Source: Trifolium pratense (lineage: Eukaryota > Streptophyta > Magnoliopsida > Fabales > Fabaceae). Taken from it: 64,000 nt of DNA. This document shows, in pieces, positions 13,220-33,900 of this stretch. The translations under genes and the position numbers were made by a program. Under the pieces are notes generated by a model, which did no database searches, was not told the origin of the DNA, and saw only the letters and a list, made by a program, of their open reading frames with translations. Within the stretch, counting starts at the first letter, position 1, and every line of letters begins with the position of its first letter. Location of the stretch: NCBI RefSeq assembly GCF_020283565.1, contig NC_060062.1, positions 6,981,322 to 7,045,321 on the forward strand, written 5' to 3'.

Positions 13220-13301
13220 TGCACTTGGAAGTGGATTCAGACCAAAGCACAATCCTGGAGAACATGACTGGATTGGATTTATCATGCAATAAGTTAACAT
13301 A
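13220..13301 (+). pseudogene. Orphan fragment of an RLP (LRR) gene
   Basis: About 80 bp match the island-to-LRR junction of the receptor-like proteins at 56110 and 62930: cacttggaagtgga, then accaaagcacaat, then gaacatgactggattgga and catgcaataagttaac. It is closest to the 61.6-63.5 kb copy, although about 49 kb away from it. The internal segment that encodes the YKG motif is deleted. The right edge stops at the Copia LTR start. Confidence 0.8.
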
Positions 13302-13303
13302 AC

Positions 13304-13569
13304 TGTTGATGATAAGCAAAATGAAGTGTAAATAAAGTAACTTGTTATACAAGTTAACTGAATTTAGTTAGTTACAGTTGGTTATAGTTTGTTGTAACTG
13401 TTTTATCATTGTTAGTTAGAAGTCTTATAGCTTATATAAGTGATACCCATGTAATGGAACTTTAAGCTGAATGAATAAGATTTTCATTTTTCTCTTTTCT
13501 GCTTCAAACTCTTCTCTCTCTCGTTTAGCTCTTTGCTTTGTTCATGGCAGTGCACATTCACTCTTCACA
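13304..13569 (+). repeat. 5' LTR of Copia element
   Basis: Begins TGTTGATGATAAGC and ends CTCTTCACA. It contains a TATA-like tatataagtga block near 13433 as a plausible promoter, followed by pyrimidine-rich leader sequence. No partner 3' LTR is seen in the window. Confidence 0.8.
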
Positions 13570-13784
13570 TGGTATCAGGCCTCTAATGGGGTACTGCCAT
13601 TGATCGATCCATTGCGATCTCTTCTCTTGCAGTTCATCTCTGCAATTGCATTTTTCTTTCATTTTCTTTCTGCAATTCTTCTCAGAATTTGCATCTTTCT
13701 CTCTTGATTTTCTTGGTTTTGTTCTTCATTCTTTCACACCTTGATCCGTGTTCTTTCTTTCTTTCTTTCTCCTTCATTGCCAAT

Positions 13785-15314
13785 ATGTCTGTTGATAGTA
13801 CTGTAGGAAGCAACAATTGGGCAGGACCTTCTGGTTCACAGAACAAGGGTTACCAAAATGATACTCTTAACCCTTATTTTCTGCATCCAAATGAGAATCC
13901 CAGCCTCATCTTGGTTACACCACTCTTATCTGGTCCGAATTATCACTCATGGTCTCGTTCTATGACCATGGCTCTCAAGTCCAAGAACAAGCTCCATTTC
14001 ATCAATGGTTCCTTGCCACGTCCGCTTGATGATGATTGCGACTCTCTTGCTTGGGATATGTGTAACACTATGATCATGTCATGGCTTAATAATGCTGTTG
14101 AGTCAGAGATATCTCAAAGCATTCTTTGGATGGATACAGCTTCTGAAATCTGGCATGACTTGAAGGAGAGGTTCTATCAAGGTGATGTTTTTCGCATTTC
14201 AGATATTCAAGAAGAAATTTACACCCTAAAACAAGGTGACAATTCTGTTTCTACATATTTTACTAAAATGAAGAAACTTTGGCAAGAATTGGATAATTTT
14301 AGGCCTATTCCTATATTAAATTGTGTGAATAATTGTTCTGCTATTACTAAGATGAAACAATATAGGGATAGTGATCAAGTGATTAGATTTCTCAAAGGAT
14401 TGAATGACCAATATACTTCTGTTAGATCCCAAATCATGCTTATGGATCCCCTCCCCAACATTGGGAAAGTGTACTCTTTACTTGTGCAGCAAGAAAGGAA
14501 AACTGTTATGCCACTTGATGAATCCGAGTTATTGGCTGTGTCTGCAAATAACTATGGAGGGAGAGGTTCTTCCAATAGAGGTAGAGGCACTAGAGGTGGT
14601 AGATCCAATGCTGGTAGAGGAAAAGGAACAAAACTATGTACTCATTGTGGTCAAACTAATCACATTATTGACAACTGTTGGGAGAAATATGGCTATCCAC
14701 CACATCTTAGGCACTTACAGCGAAATGCAGCTAACAATTGTGTCAACACTGAACATGAAATTGCTGATGAAGAATCTCAATCTGTTCATTATGACGAGGA
14801 TAATCATGACTCAGAAACTGGGAAATTGTTTTTTACTCCTGCTCAACATAAGGCATTGCTAGCTCTTCTTCAAGGATCTCACACATTGCCTAATCATAGT
14901 CTAAACCACATCACTACTGCCCCAGGTATACTTTGCACCATACCCAATTCCACTCACACACACCAGTTCATTCTTGACACTGGTGCCACAGATCATATAT
15001 GCTACTCTCTTCAATTTTTTCAATGCATAAAACAAATTTCTCCCATTCACTTAAAATTGACAAATGGTTCAATGGTTTCAACTTGTTTTTCTGGAACCAT
15101 CACATTTGATCATAATTTTTACTTAACTGATGTACTTTATTTTCCCAATTTCTCTTTTAATCTCATTTCTGTTCCAAAACTCACTCATAATTTGCAATGC
15201 ACTTTTTCTTTTGATGATCATGACTGCATAATACAGGACATTTTCACAAAGAAGATGATTGGTACAGCTAAATTGCAACATTGGACTGTACATCCTCAAC
15301 TCACCACCTGTTAG
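13785..15314 (+). CDS. Copia gag-protease open frame
   Basis: About 509 codons from the ATG in caatatgtctg, after the LTR and primer-binding site; an upstream in-frame ATG at 13689 would add a hydrophobic leader not expected for gag. Visible parts are a gag head with LSGPNYHSWSRSM, a UBN2-type helical region (SEIWHDLKERF, DSVSTYF-like), a glycine/arginine-rich patch, and a CCHC zinc knuckle (CTHCGQTNHIIDNCW). A retropepsin motif LDTGATDHIC follows. The frame then stops shortly after the protease, so no full polyprotein is made. The gag part appears undamaged, so an RNA-binding protein could in principle still be translated. Confidence 0.8.
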   Translation: MSVDSTVGSNNWAGPSGSQNKGYQNDTLNPYFLHPNENPSLILVTPLLSGPNYHSWSRSMTMALKSKNKLHFINGSLPRPLDDDCDSLAWDMCNTMIMSWLNNAVESEISQSILWMDTASEIWHDLKERFYQGDVFRISDIQEEIYTLKQGDNSVSTYFTKMKKLWQELDNFRPIPILNCVNNCSAITKMKQYRDSDQVIRFLKGLNDQYTSVRSQIMLMDPLPNIGKVYSLLVQQERKTVMPLDESELLAVSANNYGGRGSSNRGRGTRGGRSNAGRGKGTKLCTHCGQTNHIIDNCWEKYGYPPHLRHLQRNAANNCVNTEHEIADEESQSVHYDEDNHDSETGKLFFTPAQHKALLALLQGSHTLPNHSLNHITTAPGILCTIPNSTHTHQFILDTGATDHICYSLQFFQCIKQISPIHLKLTNGSMVSTCFSGTITFDHNFYLTDVLYFPNFSFNLISVPKLTHNLQCTFSFDDHDCIIQDIFTKKMIGTAKLQHWTVHPQLTTC

Positions 15315-15375
15315 TTTAGGCAAAATACCTGCTACTCATTGTATGTATCAATTCTATTCAGCACTTAGATAGCTC

Positions 15376-15829
15376 TAAGAATAATGATTGTAGCCTATGG
15401 CATAAACGATTTGGTCATGCTTCATATGACAAATTAGTTCAAATAAATAAAAAATTTCCTTTTGTGCATATTACTAAATCTCTTAGTCCTTGTTTGTGAT
15501 ATATGTTTTTTTGCTAAACAGAATAAACTTCAATTTCCTTTAAGTTCTCACATCTCTAAAAATAATTTTGATCTTGTCCTTCTAACTATTTTTGATGATA
15601 AAAGTATATTTACTTGGCTTTATATCATGAGACTCAAATCTGAGGCTTCCATGCACATCAAATCCTTTTGCACAATGATTAAAAATCAATTTAACACCAA
15701 TGTAAAGTGCATAAGGTCTGATAGTGGAACTGAGTTTTTACTCAAAGATTTCTATAATGAAAATGGTATTTCATTGTTTTTGTTATTATGTCCAAATTCA
15801 TCTAATTTGATTGGAGTTCATCAAACCTA
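15376..15829 (+). pseudogene. Copia pre-integrase/integrase remnant
   Basis: Pre-integrase sequence (CSLWHKRFGHASYDK) reads in one frame and CDICFFAKQNKL in another, so there is a frameshift near 15490. The integrase core is shortened: NFDLVLLTIFDDKS runs straight into TWLYIMRLKSEA, skipping the usual segment between them. RSDSGTEF keeps the second catalytic aspartate region. The frame is lost after about 15828. Confidence 0.75.
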
Positions 15830-15835
15830 ATTGAA

Positions 15836-17210
15836 TATTCATCTAACTATATGAGCTATTCAAATAAGACATAATTGTGTTGTGACTAATTTGACTTATA
15901 ATCTACAAATATCATATCTTTAAAAAGTTGTAAAGTGAATTCTTTACAACAATGCTATCATTACTCTTAGGTGTCCTCTAAGAATAATTATTCACCACTA
16001 GACGAAACCTAATTTCTTCCAATACATTGTTTGTTTAACCTGATATTTCTTTTATCAAAAACAAAAATAATAAATAAAAAGCTTTTGCTTAGATATTGAC
16101 GCAATGACCTACCAACCAGTCAAAAACATTATTTTTTCTCCATAAAACAACTTGTCAAAAAGGAAAGGAAAAATAATGAATAAAAAAGAGTGCAATAATA
16201 TCATTAATTTGTTCAATTTATTTTTAAATTTATGTATAATAATTTATATAAATAAATTTAAGATGAACACGTATTATTTATGCAAATATTTGTGCAATTA
16301 AAAATTGCAAAAAATATACTACTCTTAATTTCAATAAGATATATTCATCTAAGAGATGAATACTTAATTTGTTAGATACTATAGCTACTCTTAATTTTAA
16401 AATGAGGTAAGAATCACTTTGTCTTTTAAGAGATGAATACTTTTTTTTTTTTGATACTGTAAGAGATGAATACTTAATTTGTACAAATTTTACTTAATTT
16501 GTATCTGATCTCAATAGTTAATTTCACAACTCATTACACAATAAAAACTACTCTTTGTAAAAAAAAAAAACTCTGCAACCGTAAATAATTTCGGTCATTA
16601 ATTTGAGATCAGATAATTGAGATGCAATTTAAGATCAAATAGTTAAGCAGTTGGGAAATGCAGAGGATCCATATATACTCATAGTTGAGACACAAAATTG
16701 TGTGACACATTAAATGTACCAAATCTGATTCCCTTTATATGGAGTGAGGGAGAATAAGGTATGAAAAGGACAAAGAAATGTCAAAAAAGCATATTTTATT
16801 ATTAAAGTTGAAATGAACGGAAATAACAAAGTCCACAAATGAACCCACTTGGGTTGGTTGATCTTTGGAATATGCTCCTCTCAAGGTCTTAAGTTCGATT
16901 TTTTCTGATGCTAATTTCGATGGGTTAAGTCCATACAAAACAAAAAAACTCTGGCTTTAAATGGAACCCCACAAGTGAGAGAAGCAATTAGTCGATCCTA
17001 GGGCCGAATACCAATTTTTTTTTTCAAAAAAAAGTCCACAAATGGAATTAGGAGGACCACCAGACGGCTCTATAGACAATAGGCTGAGGTATGTATTCCA
17101 AATAATAATAGTATAATATATACTTAACATATGTTGTCAAATGTTAATAAAAGATACAAAACTAAGAAGAATTAATTATTATTAATTTTGATCAAAGTCC
17201 TCCTTTTCTT
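15836..17210. other. AT-rich intergenic DNA upstream of beta-glucosidase
   Basis: No gene is seen. Local repetition of 'agatgaatacttaatttg' occurs near 16345, 16430 and 16465. A dispersed retroelement tail lies at 16860-17035. The last ~150 bp probably hold the beta-glucosidase promoter and leader, but no clear TATA box can be assigned. Confidence 0.5.
16860..17035. repeat. Dispersed repeat, also at 49970-50100
   Basis: Shares cgatgggttaagtccata-like, aaaactctggctttaaatgg and cccacaagt blocks with 49970-50100. Each copy ends near an A-rich run, and another partial relative seems to lie at 33640-33840. Probably the tail of a non-autonomous retroelement. Confidence 0.55.
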
Positions 17211-26053
<8,843 letters not shown>

Positions 26054-26845
26054 AGTAATTAGAACAGGTTAAAATAAATGTTTACTTTCTAGTTTCCTCA
26101 ATCTTTTTTCCTTGGTCATATTTTGCTTCTTTGTGTGACCATGTGAGAGAAAGTAGCATGAATTATGGTGTTTAAACATATGAAAATGATCAGAATTTTA
26201 ATAGAAATGAGATTCACATATTTCCTATTATTACATTAGGACTATGCATAAAAATATGTCTATATATTATATTCCTGATAATGTTTTACATGAAGTTATG
26301 TCTGATATGAAGCTGATACACTTGATCTTATATGATTAATGTATACATTTAGTTCATTGAATTATGCTGAAATGACATAATTATTTTCCTAGTGTACATC
26401 ACAGAACAACATAAAGGAACTTAACATCCAATTTCAAAACACAAACTGTCGAAATTAATGCTAAAGATAAATTACAATATTCAAATATTTGACAGTTCAC
26501 ATAACGTTTGAACAAGTACTAAGGATATTCTTCAACGCATAAAAAAAATCGGTAAACATGTACGCATAAGCTTTTGAAGGTTTCATTTACTAATTTCGAT
26601 TTCTACCATTGATTATTTATCTTTTGAAGCATTACACTTGATGTTAATAGAGAAAAACCTTAATTTCAACTTTGTTCCCTTATATATTTGATCATATTCA
26701 CGAAAATAAATGACAAGTGTTGCAAATAAATTAAATAACGATATAGGGGACATAGTTATATTAATTTCCATATAAAAATATATCAAACATAAAATTAACA
26801 CATTTTATATATCTTGCTCAAGTGACATACCACTGCTTTTGTATC
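26054..26845. other. Intergenic spacer, nothing specific seen
   Basis: AT-rich DNA holding the 3' UTR of the beta-glucosidase on the left and the 3' side of the F-box pseudogene on the right. Confidence 0.5.
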
Positions 26846-27408
26846 CTAACTTATAGAATAAGGTGATATCAAACTTTCAAAGCAGATTGCAAAGTCTTCT
26901 CCAAATACATTAAACTTTGAAGTACCATTTTTACAATTGTAAATAATAAACTTCCATTTGAAACCTACTAGACACTTCAACAGCACTTGATCATTCTCAA
27001 AAATAAGAATTGTGTGGACACATAAATAAGATGGTGTAGGAGGAGCTCCCATTAAAGAAATAGTGAACAATTTGGTCCAAGACTCTTTATTTCCATATTC
27101 CTTCATAATCCAAACATCTTCGCCAAAAATCAAGCACAAGGAATGCCGAAAAACACTCAACTGCAAAGTAGTTCTATCTCCCTCGCCATAACTGAGTATA
27201 GAGTCATATACTTTAGGCAGTGGAAAGTGTGTGTGGTTGAAAGATTTAGATGTTTGTTGGCGAAGTTGGGATGAGAGATTAGAGAGTTCCACGACTTGCA
27301 AACACATCGAAGTTGAAGAAGGAGTTTCACAGGTAACATACTTAATATCTCAATAATAAGATCAAAAGGGCGTGATGGTAATGTTAGGGTTCCGCTACAT
27401 AGAGCCAT
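26846..27408 (-). pseudogene. F-box protein pseudogene, internally deleted
   Basis: From the ATG at 27408 the minus strand gives MALCSGTLTLPSRPFDLI followed by a clear F-box core: EILSMLPVKLLLQLRCVCKS then WNSLISHPNFANKHLN. After about 83 codons the frame ends. A second frame picks up KVYDSILSYGEGDRTTLQLS, LCLIFGEDVWIMKEYG, and SWTKLFTISLMG, the C-terminal part of the legume F-box-associated (FBA type 1) repeat domain. Intact members are about 350-400 residues, so the middle ~200 residues are missing and the halves are out of frame. It would have been a substrate adaptor of an SCF ubiquitin ligase; this copy should be non-functional. Confidence 0.85.
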
Positions 27409-27477
27409 TTGATCACTGTGCGGCAACGCAATGCAATTGATGAGAGGGAATAGTATATATATAAGATACAATTGCCA

Positions 27478-27892
27478 GGGTGTGTTTGTTTCAAGGTTTG
27501 TAATGTTATTCCTGGAAATGAGATCTGGAATGTAATATTACTATGTTTGTTTCAAGTTTTGAAAGTTTGTTCCCAGGAATTTTTTAATCCCAGGAATGTT
27601 AATTACACATAACTTCCACACTTGTTATTCTCATGCTAATAGGGTGGGAATATAACATTCCCATGGGAATAAAACTCAACTTCCTATAACTTATCATAAC
27701 TTCCCACTACCACTCACATTTATTTGCATTTTTATTTTTTCAATTTTTTATTTTATATAAATTTTAAAAACATTCCCAGGAAATCTAAATTTTAACCAAA
27801 CACATGAGTAGGAATGTTATTCCTGGAAATAATATTCCTAGGAATATCATTCCAAGGAATGCAATTTCATACCTTGAAACAAACACACCCCC
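27478..27892. mobile_element. MITE with gggtgtgtttgtttcaagg terminal inverted repeats
   Basis: About 413 bp. The left end gggtgtgtttgtttcaaggt and right end accttgaaacaaacacaccc are exact inverted complements over about 20 bp. The inside is rich in repeated attcctggaaat/ttcccaggaa motifs and has no coding frame. No confident target-site duplication was found. It sits directly upstream of the F-box pseudogene. Confidence 0.85.
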
Positions 27893-28761
27893 AAAATAAA
27901 GGCGGTTCTTTCTTCTACTTCTATTTTGTAGTATAATATTTATTTTATAAGTTCAGTAAAAATTGTAATTTTATAAACTATTTTATCATAAACTATCATG
28001 ACAAGCTTATAATAATATATAAAAATTGTATAAGCTGTTTGCATAAGCTCTAAAAAAAGTTGGGCCAAACGAACCTAAGATTTATAAAATCTAAATCAAT
28101 CATGTAGTATTTAATTAAGACAATTGAGATTTTTTTAAAGTAATGAAATTTTGATATTCAACTAGTTTAGAAACCTGTGCAAGATTTTTATTCGATATTT
28201 AAGTTTATCATTATATTAAATTAAAAAATTTATTCTATAAAAAAATAAGTTAATTTTTTTTAGGAGTAAGAATAAAATATTAATTTTTTTTATAAAATAT
28301 AGTTAAACTATTTGTGAAAAAAAAATTATGTATCACCGTCAACACTTGTCCCATAACGATTTAAGACCATTTAATTAGAAATTTGATTAGAAATATTTAG
28401 GGTAATTTAATAATTAAATTTATTAAGTTATTAAGAGTAGTTAGCTATATAAATAAAATTAGTGTATAATTGAGTGGAAAAAAATATTTTTTTAGTAAAT
28501 CAAAGATATCATTCGCGCGGAATTATAGAGACTAATCCCCTCGAGGTAACTGAGATTAATTTATTGGGTTGACTTGACTTCTTCCAACAAATGTTTCTCT
28601 ATACGCACCGATTGGAGATCGAACTCAGAACCAAATGATTATGGACCCAAGTATCTACCACTTGTGCCACTACATTTTTGGTCGTAAAATTTTCGCTGGT
28701 TCAATCAAAACGAATGTTTTCTTTTCCTCTTCTCGTCGTTAATATATGTCATTACATAAGA
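27893..28761. other. AT-rich intergenic DNA
   Basis: No gene. A stretch near 28494-28680 (tagtaaatcaaagatat then gagactaatcccctcga) resembles 10640-10720 and may be a shared retroelement tail. Confidence 0.5.
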
Positions 28762-30072
28762 CTACTTACAATGGTGGGTATTAAACCCCAAAATAAGAGT
28801 TGAATAGATGCAATGGTGAGTTTAATGTTGGAGTTGAATGAGATGGAGGAGAGAGGGGTTGAATTTATTCAACCGGGATTAAATTGAAAAGGTGAGAAAG
28901 AGAGAAAGTGGGAGAGTGGGAAAGTGGAAAGATGATGGAGTGTAATGAACACGTGGCACGATCAGATTGGATACTTCCAGCAAGTGTGATGCACTTGCTT
29001 AATAGTTAGGTGGGTTTTGTTTTTTCGTTTTTTTTTTTTTAAATGTATATATATTTGTCATATTTTGATTGGGTGTGTATATTTTTATTTATTCTAATAC
29101 TTTCAGGGCAATTATTGCATAGTATATTTTTTTAAATATTTTTTTTTTAATACCAAAATTCATAATTTTTAAAACTCTATAAATAGAGATATGGTTTCAT
29201 ATACTTTTAACATGAAAAAAAAAACTCATTTTTACACTTCCTTCTCTAGTTTTTATTTGTGCAATGGATCAAAACAATTACTCATGTAACAACCAAAACA
29301 TGAATAATCATCCATTTCATAGCCAAAGTTCAAGCAATTTTCCGGTGAACAACCAAAACCCTAACCAACCACAACCTCAAAATCCATCAAATTATGGTTT
29401 TGCACCTATGTTTGGTATGCCTTCAACTGTGCCAAATTATCCACCACAATACGGATCCATGATGCATTATGGACACCATTCTTCCCAAACAACCCATTAT
29501 GCGATCAAAGTGCACATCACCAGTTGAAGGCTGATCTTGTTGAGCATATCTGGAAAACATTTGGAATGTTTCGTGACTAGCATTGATTAAGTATTTTAAA
29601 GTGTGATTTACGAGTTTGGTTTATTTCATGTGTCGAGTAACTTGTATTGTGTGCTACACTTTTTATTTATTTATGTGTTTTACTAATTGTACTCCGTGTG
29701 TAACAATTTCTACTATAATCGAGTTGTTTTTGCGTATCTTAATTGAGTTAATAATAATAAAAAAATTATGGTCATATTCATAAATTTAGCTGATAAATTA
29801 AGGAAGAATAATAATATTAAATATGTAAAAAAATATTCATTATTTCAAAAAAATATAAATAATAATTATTATTATACAAAATTAAATAATATAAATAAAG
29901 AATGTGAGGTATATGAAAGTGAGTTGGAAGAGAGAGTATTTGGCTTAAACTAAACCATTGTAGGAGTGAAAGTTGAATAATAGTTTAATTGGTATGTGGA
30001 AGAGAGAGAAAATGATGTGGAGTATTGGGAAGTGAAAAAATTGGGGTTTAAACCCAAAACCATTGTTGATAG
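28762..30072 (+). mobile_element. PIF/Harbinger-type non-autonomous element
   Basis: Imperfect inverted ends pair acaatggtgggtattaaacc on the left with gggtttaaacccaaaaccat and tgt on the right. The element encloses one short frame (29264-29527) resembling the asparagine/glutamine-rich N-terminus of plant Harbinger ORF1 (Myb/NAM-associated) proteins. No transposase is present. The exact termini and 3-bp target duplication could not be fixed. Confidence 0.6.
29264..29527 (+). CDS. Truncated Harbinger ORF1-like frame (Asn/Gln-rich)
   Basis: 87 codons, MDQNNYSCNNQNMNNHPFHS and onward, with proline/asparagine repeats and a FAPMFGMPSTVPNYPP stretch. This composition is typical of the disordered head of plant Harbinger ORF1 proteins; the DNA-binding SANT-like part is gone. 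Probably a decayed transposon protein rather than a cellular gene. A similar downstream stretch (ctgatcttgttgagcatat) hints at lost coding sequence. Confidence 0.5.
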   Translation: MDQNNYSCNNQNMNNHPFHSQSSSNFPVNNQNPNQPQPQNPSNYGFAPMFGMPSTVPNYPPQYGSMMHYGHHSSQTTHYAIKVHITS

Positions 30073-30906
30073 CCTAATGTGTTTCAAATGAGTCCTTTGT
30101 TTTTCGATGGCACACAAAATATATTGAATTTTCCTTACACTGAATTTATATGATGATGTGTCATACAAAACTCTATTCCAACTTTTTATTTTTATTTTTG
30201 AATAACTATTCCAGCTTCTATTACTTCATTACTCTATTATATATTTTGTATGGTTATCCAAAAGGATCCACCAATATAGAATTATTGTGAATAAATAGCT
30301 ATTTAGTTGATCGATTTTTTTTTTATTTGTATTATTTTCAGTTTCCATTTTTGATTTGGTGTGTTTTTTAGTATTAAAAATAAATTTTTGCCTTGGTGGT
30401 TGAATTGTTGAAGGATTTTTATTTTATTTTTTAATAATAAGGAGATAATTTTTTTTGTTTTCATCACAGTTTAATCTGGTTCGAGGTCAGTTCCGACATC
30501 AAGTGATGTTATTTTAAAAGGGTAAATATGAAATAAAAAAATTATAATTTATTTCGCTCCATTTATTTTCCAAACAATGGAATGGAAGAAAGGAGCAAAG
30601 CTGCACTCTATTGTTAGACTATGATTTCTTTTTTATGTTAATTACTAAAATAATTATATTTTTATGTTATTTACAATTTAAATCAATGATGATTTCTTTT
30701 ATAAAAAAACTTTAAATTTTTTATTATTTAAGAATCACTTTTATATTTTGCATAGAACCTCCCACCCTTGGCCTTAAGAATTCTGATATCTTTCAACTTC
30801 GTCTCAATAAAAAAAAACTCCAAAATATATTTTTTCATAAAAAAATAAATAATTTAAATACCTAAATGAGTAAATCGAATTCGAGAGTTGGTGTAGGAAT
30901 TCACAT
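30073..30906. other. Intergenic, probable methyltransferase promoter
   Basis: AT-rich. Near 30465-30510 a block (agtttaatctggttcgag, acatcaagtga) resembles 43300-43345, a dispersed repeat tail. Nothing else is recognised. Confidence 0.5.
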
Positions 30907-33900
30907 ATGGAAATAGCTATCTTCTCTCCATCATCACTCTTCTTCGAGGAAGATGATGATGATAATGATAATCACATTCATACAAGTGGTACTACTCTCT
31001 CTCTCTCTCTCGGCTTCTTCTTCTTCTTTCTTCCATTGACAATTTGTGTTTCTGAATGCAGTTGAGGAAAACGCAGAGACTCAAGAAACCTATGTTGAGA
31101 GGAAGCACCAGTTTCCTGGAATGGTAAAGCTTTCATTTTTAATATCTTCAGTTGTTACTTTATCATATTCCTCATCTGGGTTTTTTTTTGGGACTGTCAA
31201 ATTGAATGTTTTAGCTTATTTGAAGAGTACAATTTGAAGGGTTTAGCTTAATTGAAGGGCTGTGCACTTTGTTTAGGGTACAAATAAGTTTGGAATTGAA
31301 ATGAGTGTTATTTATTATGAGTGTTTATTTGTTTGTATTCATAGTGTTGTATACAACAATGAGGTTTTAATCAAGGTTTTAAAAAGTGGTCGCGGTAATG
31401 GTCGCAGTTGCGTAATCACCTTTGCTATTGCGGTCAAGTGCGGTTGACGCCTTGACGTGGACTCAATCGCAGCTGCGTTTGAGATTGTGGAGAAAACCCT
31501 GATGATGTAGTTCAGATGACAGTTGTAGACCTATACTTAAAATCTTGATTGTATTGTCTCTTCAACGGAGGTTCAATTTGATATGTGTTATGAAAGGTGG
31601 AATTTTTGAGTTGATGTTGATTTGTTCTACCATGAAAAGTTAATTTTTTTTGAAAGCTAGTGTATTTTGCTGAGCTAGTATTAAATGGAGATCACCAACC
31701 ATGTAGGGTTTCTAAAGTCTTAGAAAACCAGTTGTTTTCTTATTAAGATCTTAGTGTTGAACACATTTTTAGGCAATATACCCATTTTTCAAAATGATTA
31801 AATGTACTTGGTTGGGATGAAAACAAGGGAAGTAAAGATTGATAGTATTCACTTGCTTGTTGAGTATATCAGAATAAAGGAATAAAACAAAGATGTCTAG
31901 TGTTCAAATATAGCAAATTATTGCTTCCAATTGTATGCTTCTATGATCTACTTGTAGAAAGAATAATTAACATTGTTGTTTCATCTGAGAGTAGTCAAAC
32001 GACCAAGCTGCATAGGTGCTAGGAAGGTGAAGCATGTTGGAAATGTTAAGATCCAATTTGTGTGATTTGCTTTTGCTGTTTCTGTTAAGAACATGGGATG
32101 GTCATTATGTATGTATTTTCTTTTAGACATGCTACTTGTGTGAATTCCCTTAACAGGACATAAAACATTTCTAAACTTCATTTCTTCTGTGTTTGAGGTT
32201 TTGTTAGCATCAACTAGTGGTGTTAAATAGTGGCACTATAGTGTGGTCACCACACTGTTGTGGAATTGGAACAAATCACCCTTGTTCTGCGATATATTAT
32301 TTAGTACAAAATGTTGTCAAATAGGGGCGCCATAGCACCAGTGTGCTGCGGAACTTGAAATTTTGAATAAATTATTTTTTTTCTTTCTACTATCTGTGAT
32401 CGACAACACTGAAATCAACATGTATTGTTCTGAGTAGCTTTGTGCCATTATCTTTTATGCAGGAGTTGATAATCCGAGAGTTTTCCTTTCATCAACTAAA
32501 TGCTAATTTGCTCTGGCCAGGAACTTTTGCATTTGCAGAATGGTTAGTTCAGCACAGATCATGCATTGAAGGACGGCGTATCATTGAGTTGGGGAGGTAT
32601 TTTAAATACTCTCTCATCCATTTATCTATATAAGCTATAATTTGCAAAGTATGCAATTCGTTTCTAAAATTTTGAAAGTGACCCCTCCACGGCTGTATAT
32701 GTCTATGTTAAATTTTTCAACACTTATAAACTGCTAACTTGATCCTATGTCATTTGCATGCATCTATGATCTATCAATAACCACTCTTGGTTGTACGTTT
32801 CTCTTTTTGAATAGAAGACTTAACTACCCTCTCTTGCAGAAATGTATTAACATGTTCGTAGTTAGGGGTGAAGCATTGATCCTTGATGGTGATCAAATCA
32901 ATGGAACTGTTTGTATTACTTTGAGATGTATGCCACTGAAAATTAATGACCTTAGTTGCTACGATATTTTTGCCGTATAATTTCATGAGCCAACACATGA
33001 AAATATCCAGCATAAAAAAATGAGCTTGTTGATGTTATATGATTTCATATCCTTTGTAGATTGCTCTTCTAATTTCAGAAATTTGATTTCATTTTTTGTC
33101 TTGCTCCTGCTGCATCTGTTTTCAGTGGCACGGGTGCTTTGGCGATATTTCTTCGAAAATCATATAATCTTGATATTACAACCTCAGACTATGATGACCA
33201 AGAAATAATGGAGAACATAGCTCACAACTGCAGTGCAAATGATTTACCTGTCATTCCTCATATAAAACGTGAGTATTCTTTCAAATGATCGAGTCATCTT
33301 TTGTTCCTCAAACACGCATATGCTATCTGCCAATTATTTTTCTTCTAAGAAAAGGTTCTTTCAGGTAAAATTAATACATATTTGTTAACTCCAACGACCA
33401 GTTTGCTGATATGTTTGGAACTCCATAGACTTTAGAGAGCCGTGCATTTACTTTGTTTTAATATTTAAGCACATATATAGTGACTTGTTAGAAATAAGAA
33501 CATGGATAATATTTAGAATTTGTTGTTACTGACTTATTGGTTGATCAGCGTGATTAACTCTAATTTGGGAGATAATTGGTTTTAGAATTAATATGGTACA
33601 TAATGTAAATATCTGCTTGTTTACCAACAGGGTGTTGGGAGAGTTGGCCACATGACTCCCCCAGGAAAATAACCTGAGTTTAATTCCTGGAATCACCATT
33701 TGGAAGGAAGCCGAACCCTAATCAAAATAAAAAATCTAATTTTCTGCTGCCGACTCAAGAATTAGTCTTGTAGTTGTAGCGGGTCCAAAGGGCCTAAGCC
33801 TAGGGATACCTTGGGGTGCGTACTGTGGATCACAGATCCCAATTAGTAATTATGCTGGTTAGCAAAAAAAATGGTTGTTTAAACTCACGTAGTTTTTCTC

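Larger units (their letters stand above)
13304..15835 (+). mobile_element. Ty1/Copia-type retrotransposon, 3'-truncated
   Basis: A 266-bp 5' LTR (13304-13569, TG...CA) is followed at once by the primer-binding site tggtatcaggcc (13570). Then come a gag-protease frame and a broken integrase region. No reverse transcriptase, RNase H, polypurine tract or 3' LTR was found before AT-rich unrelated sequence begins near 15836. The element is therefore dead. It is inserted at the edge of the orphan RLP fragment. Copia order is supported by zinc knuckle, then protease, then pre-integrase. Confidence 0.85.

Noticed and set aside
14404..14862. 152-codon plus-strand frame inside Copia gag
   Set aside because: Alternative-frame shadow of the gag-protease frame that holds the zinc knuckle and protease motif.
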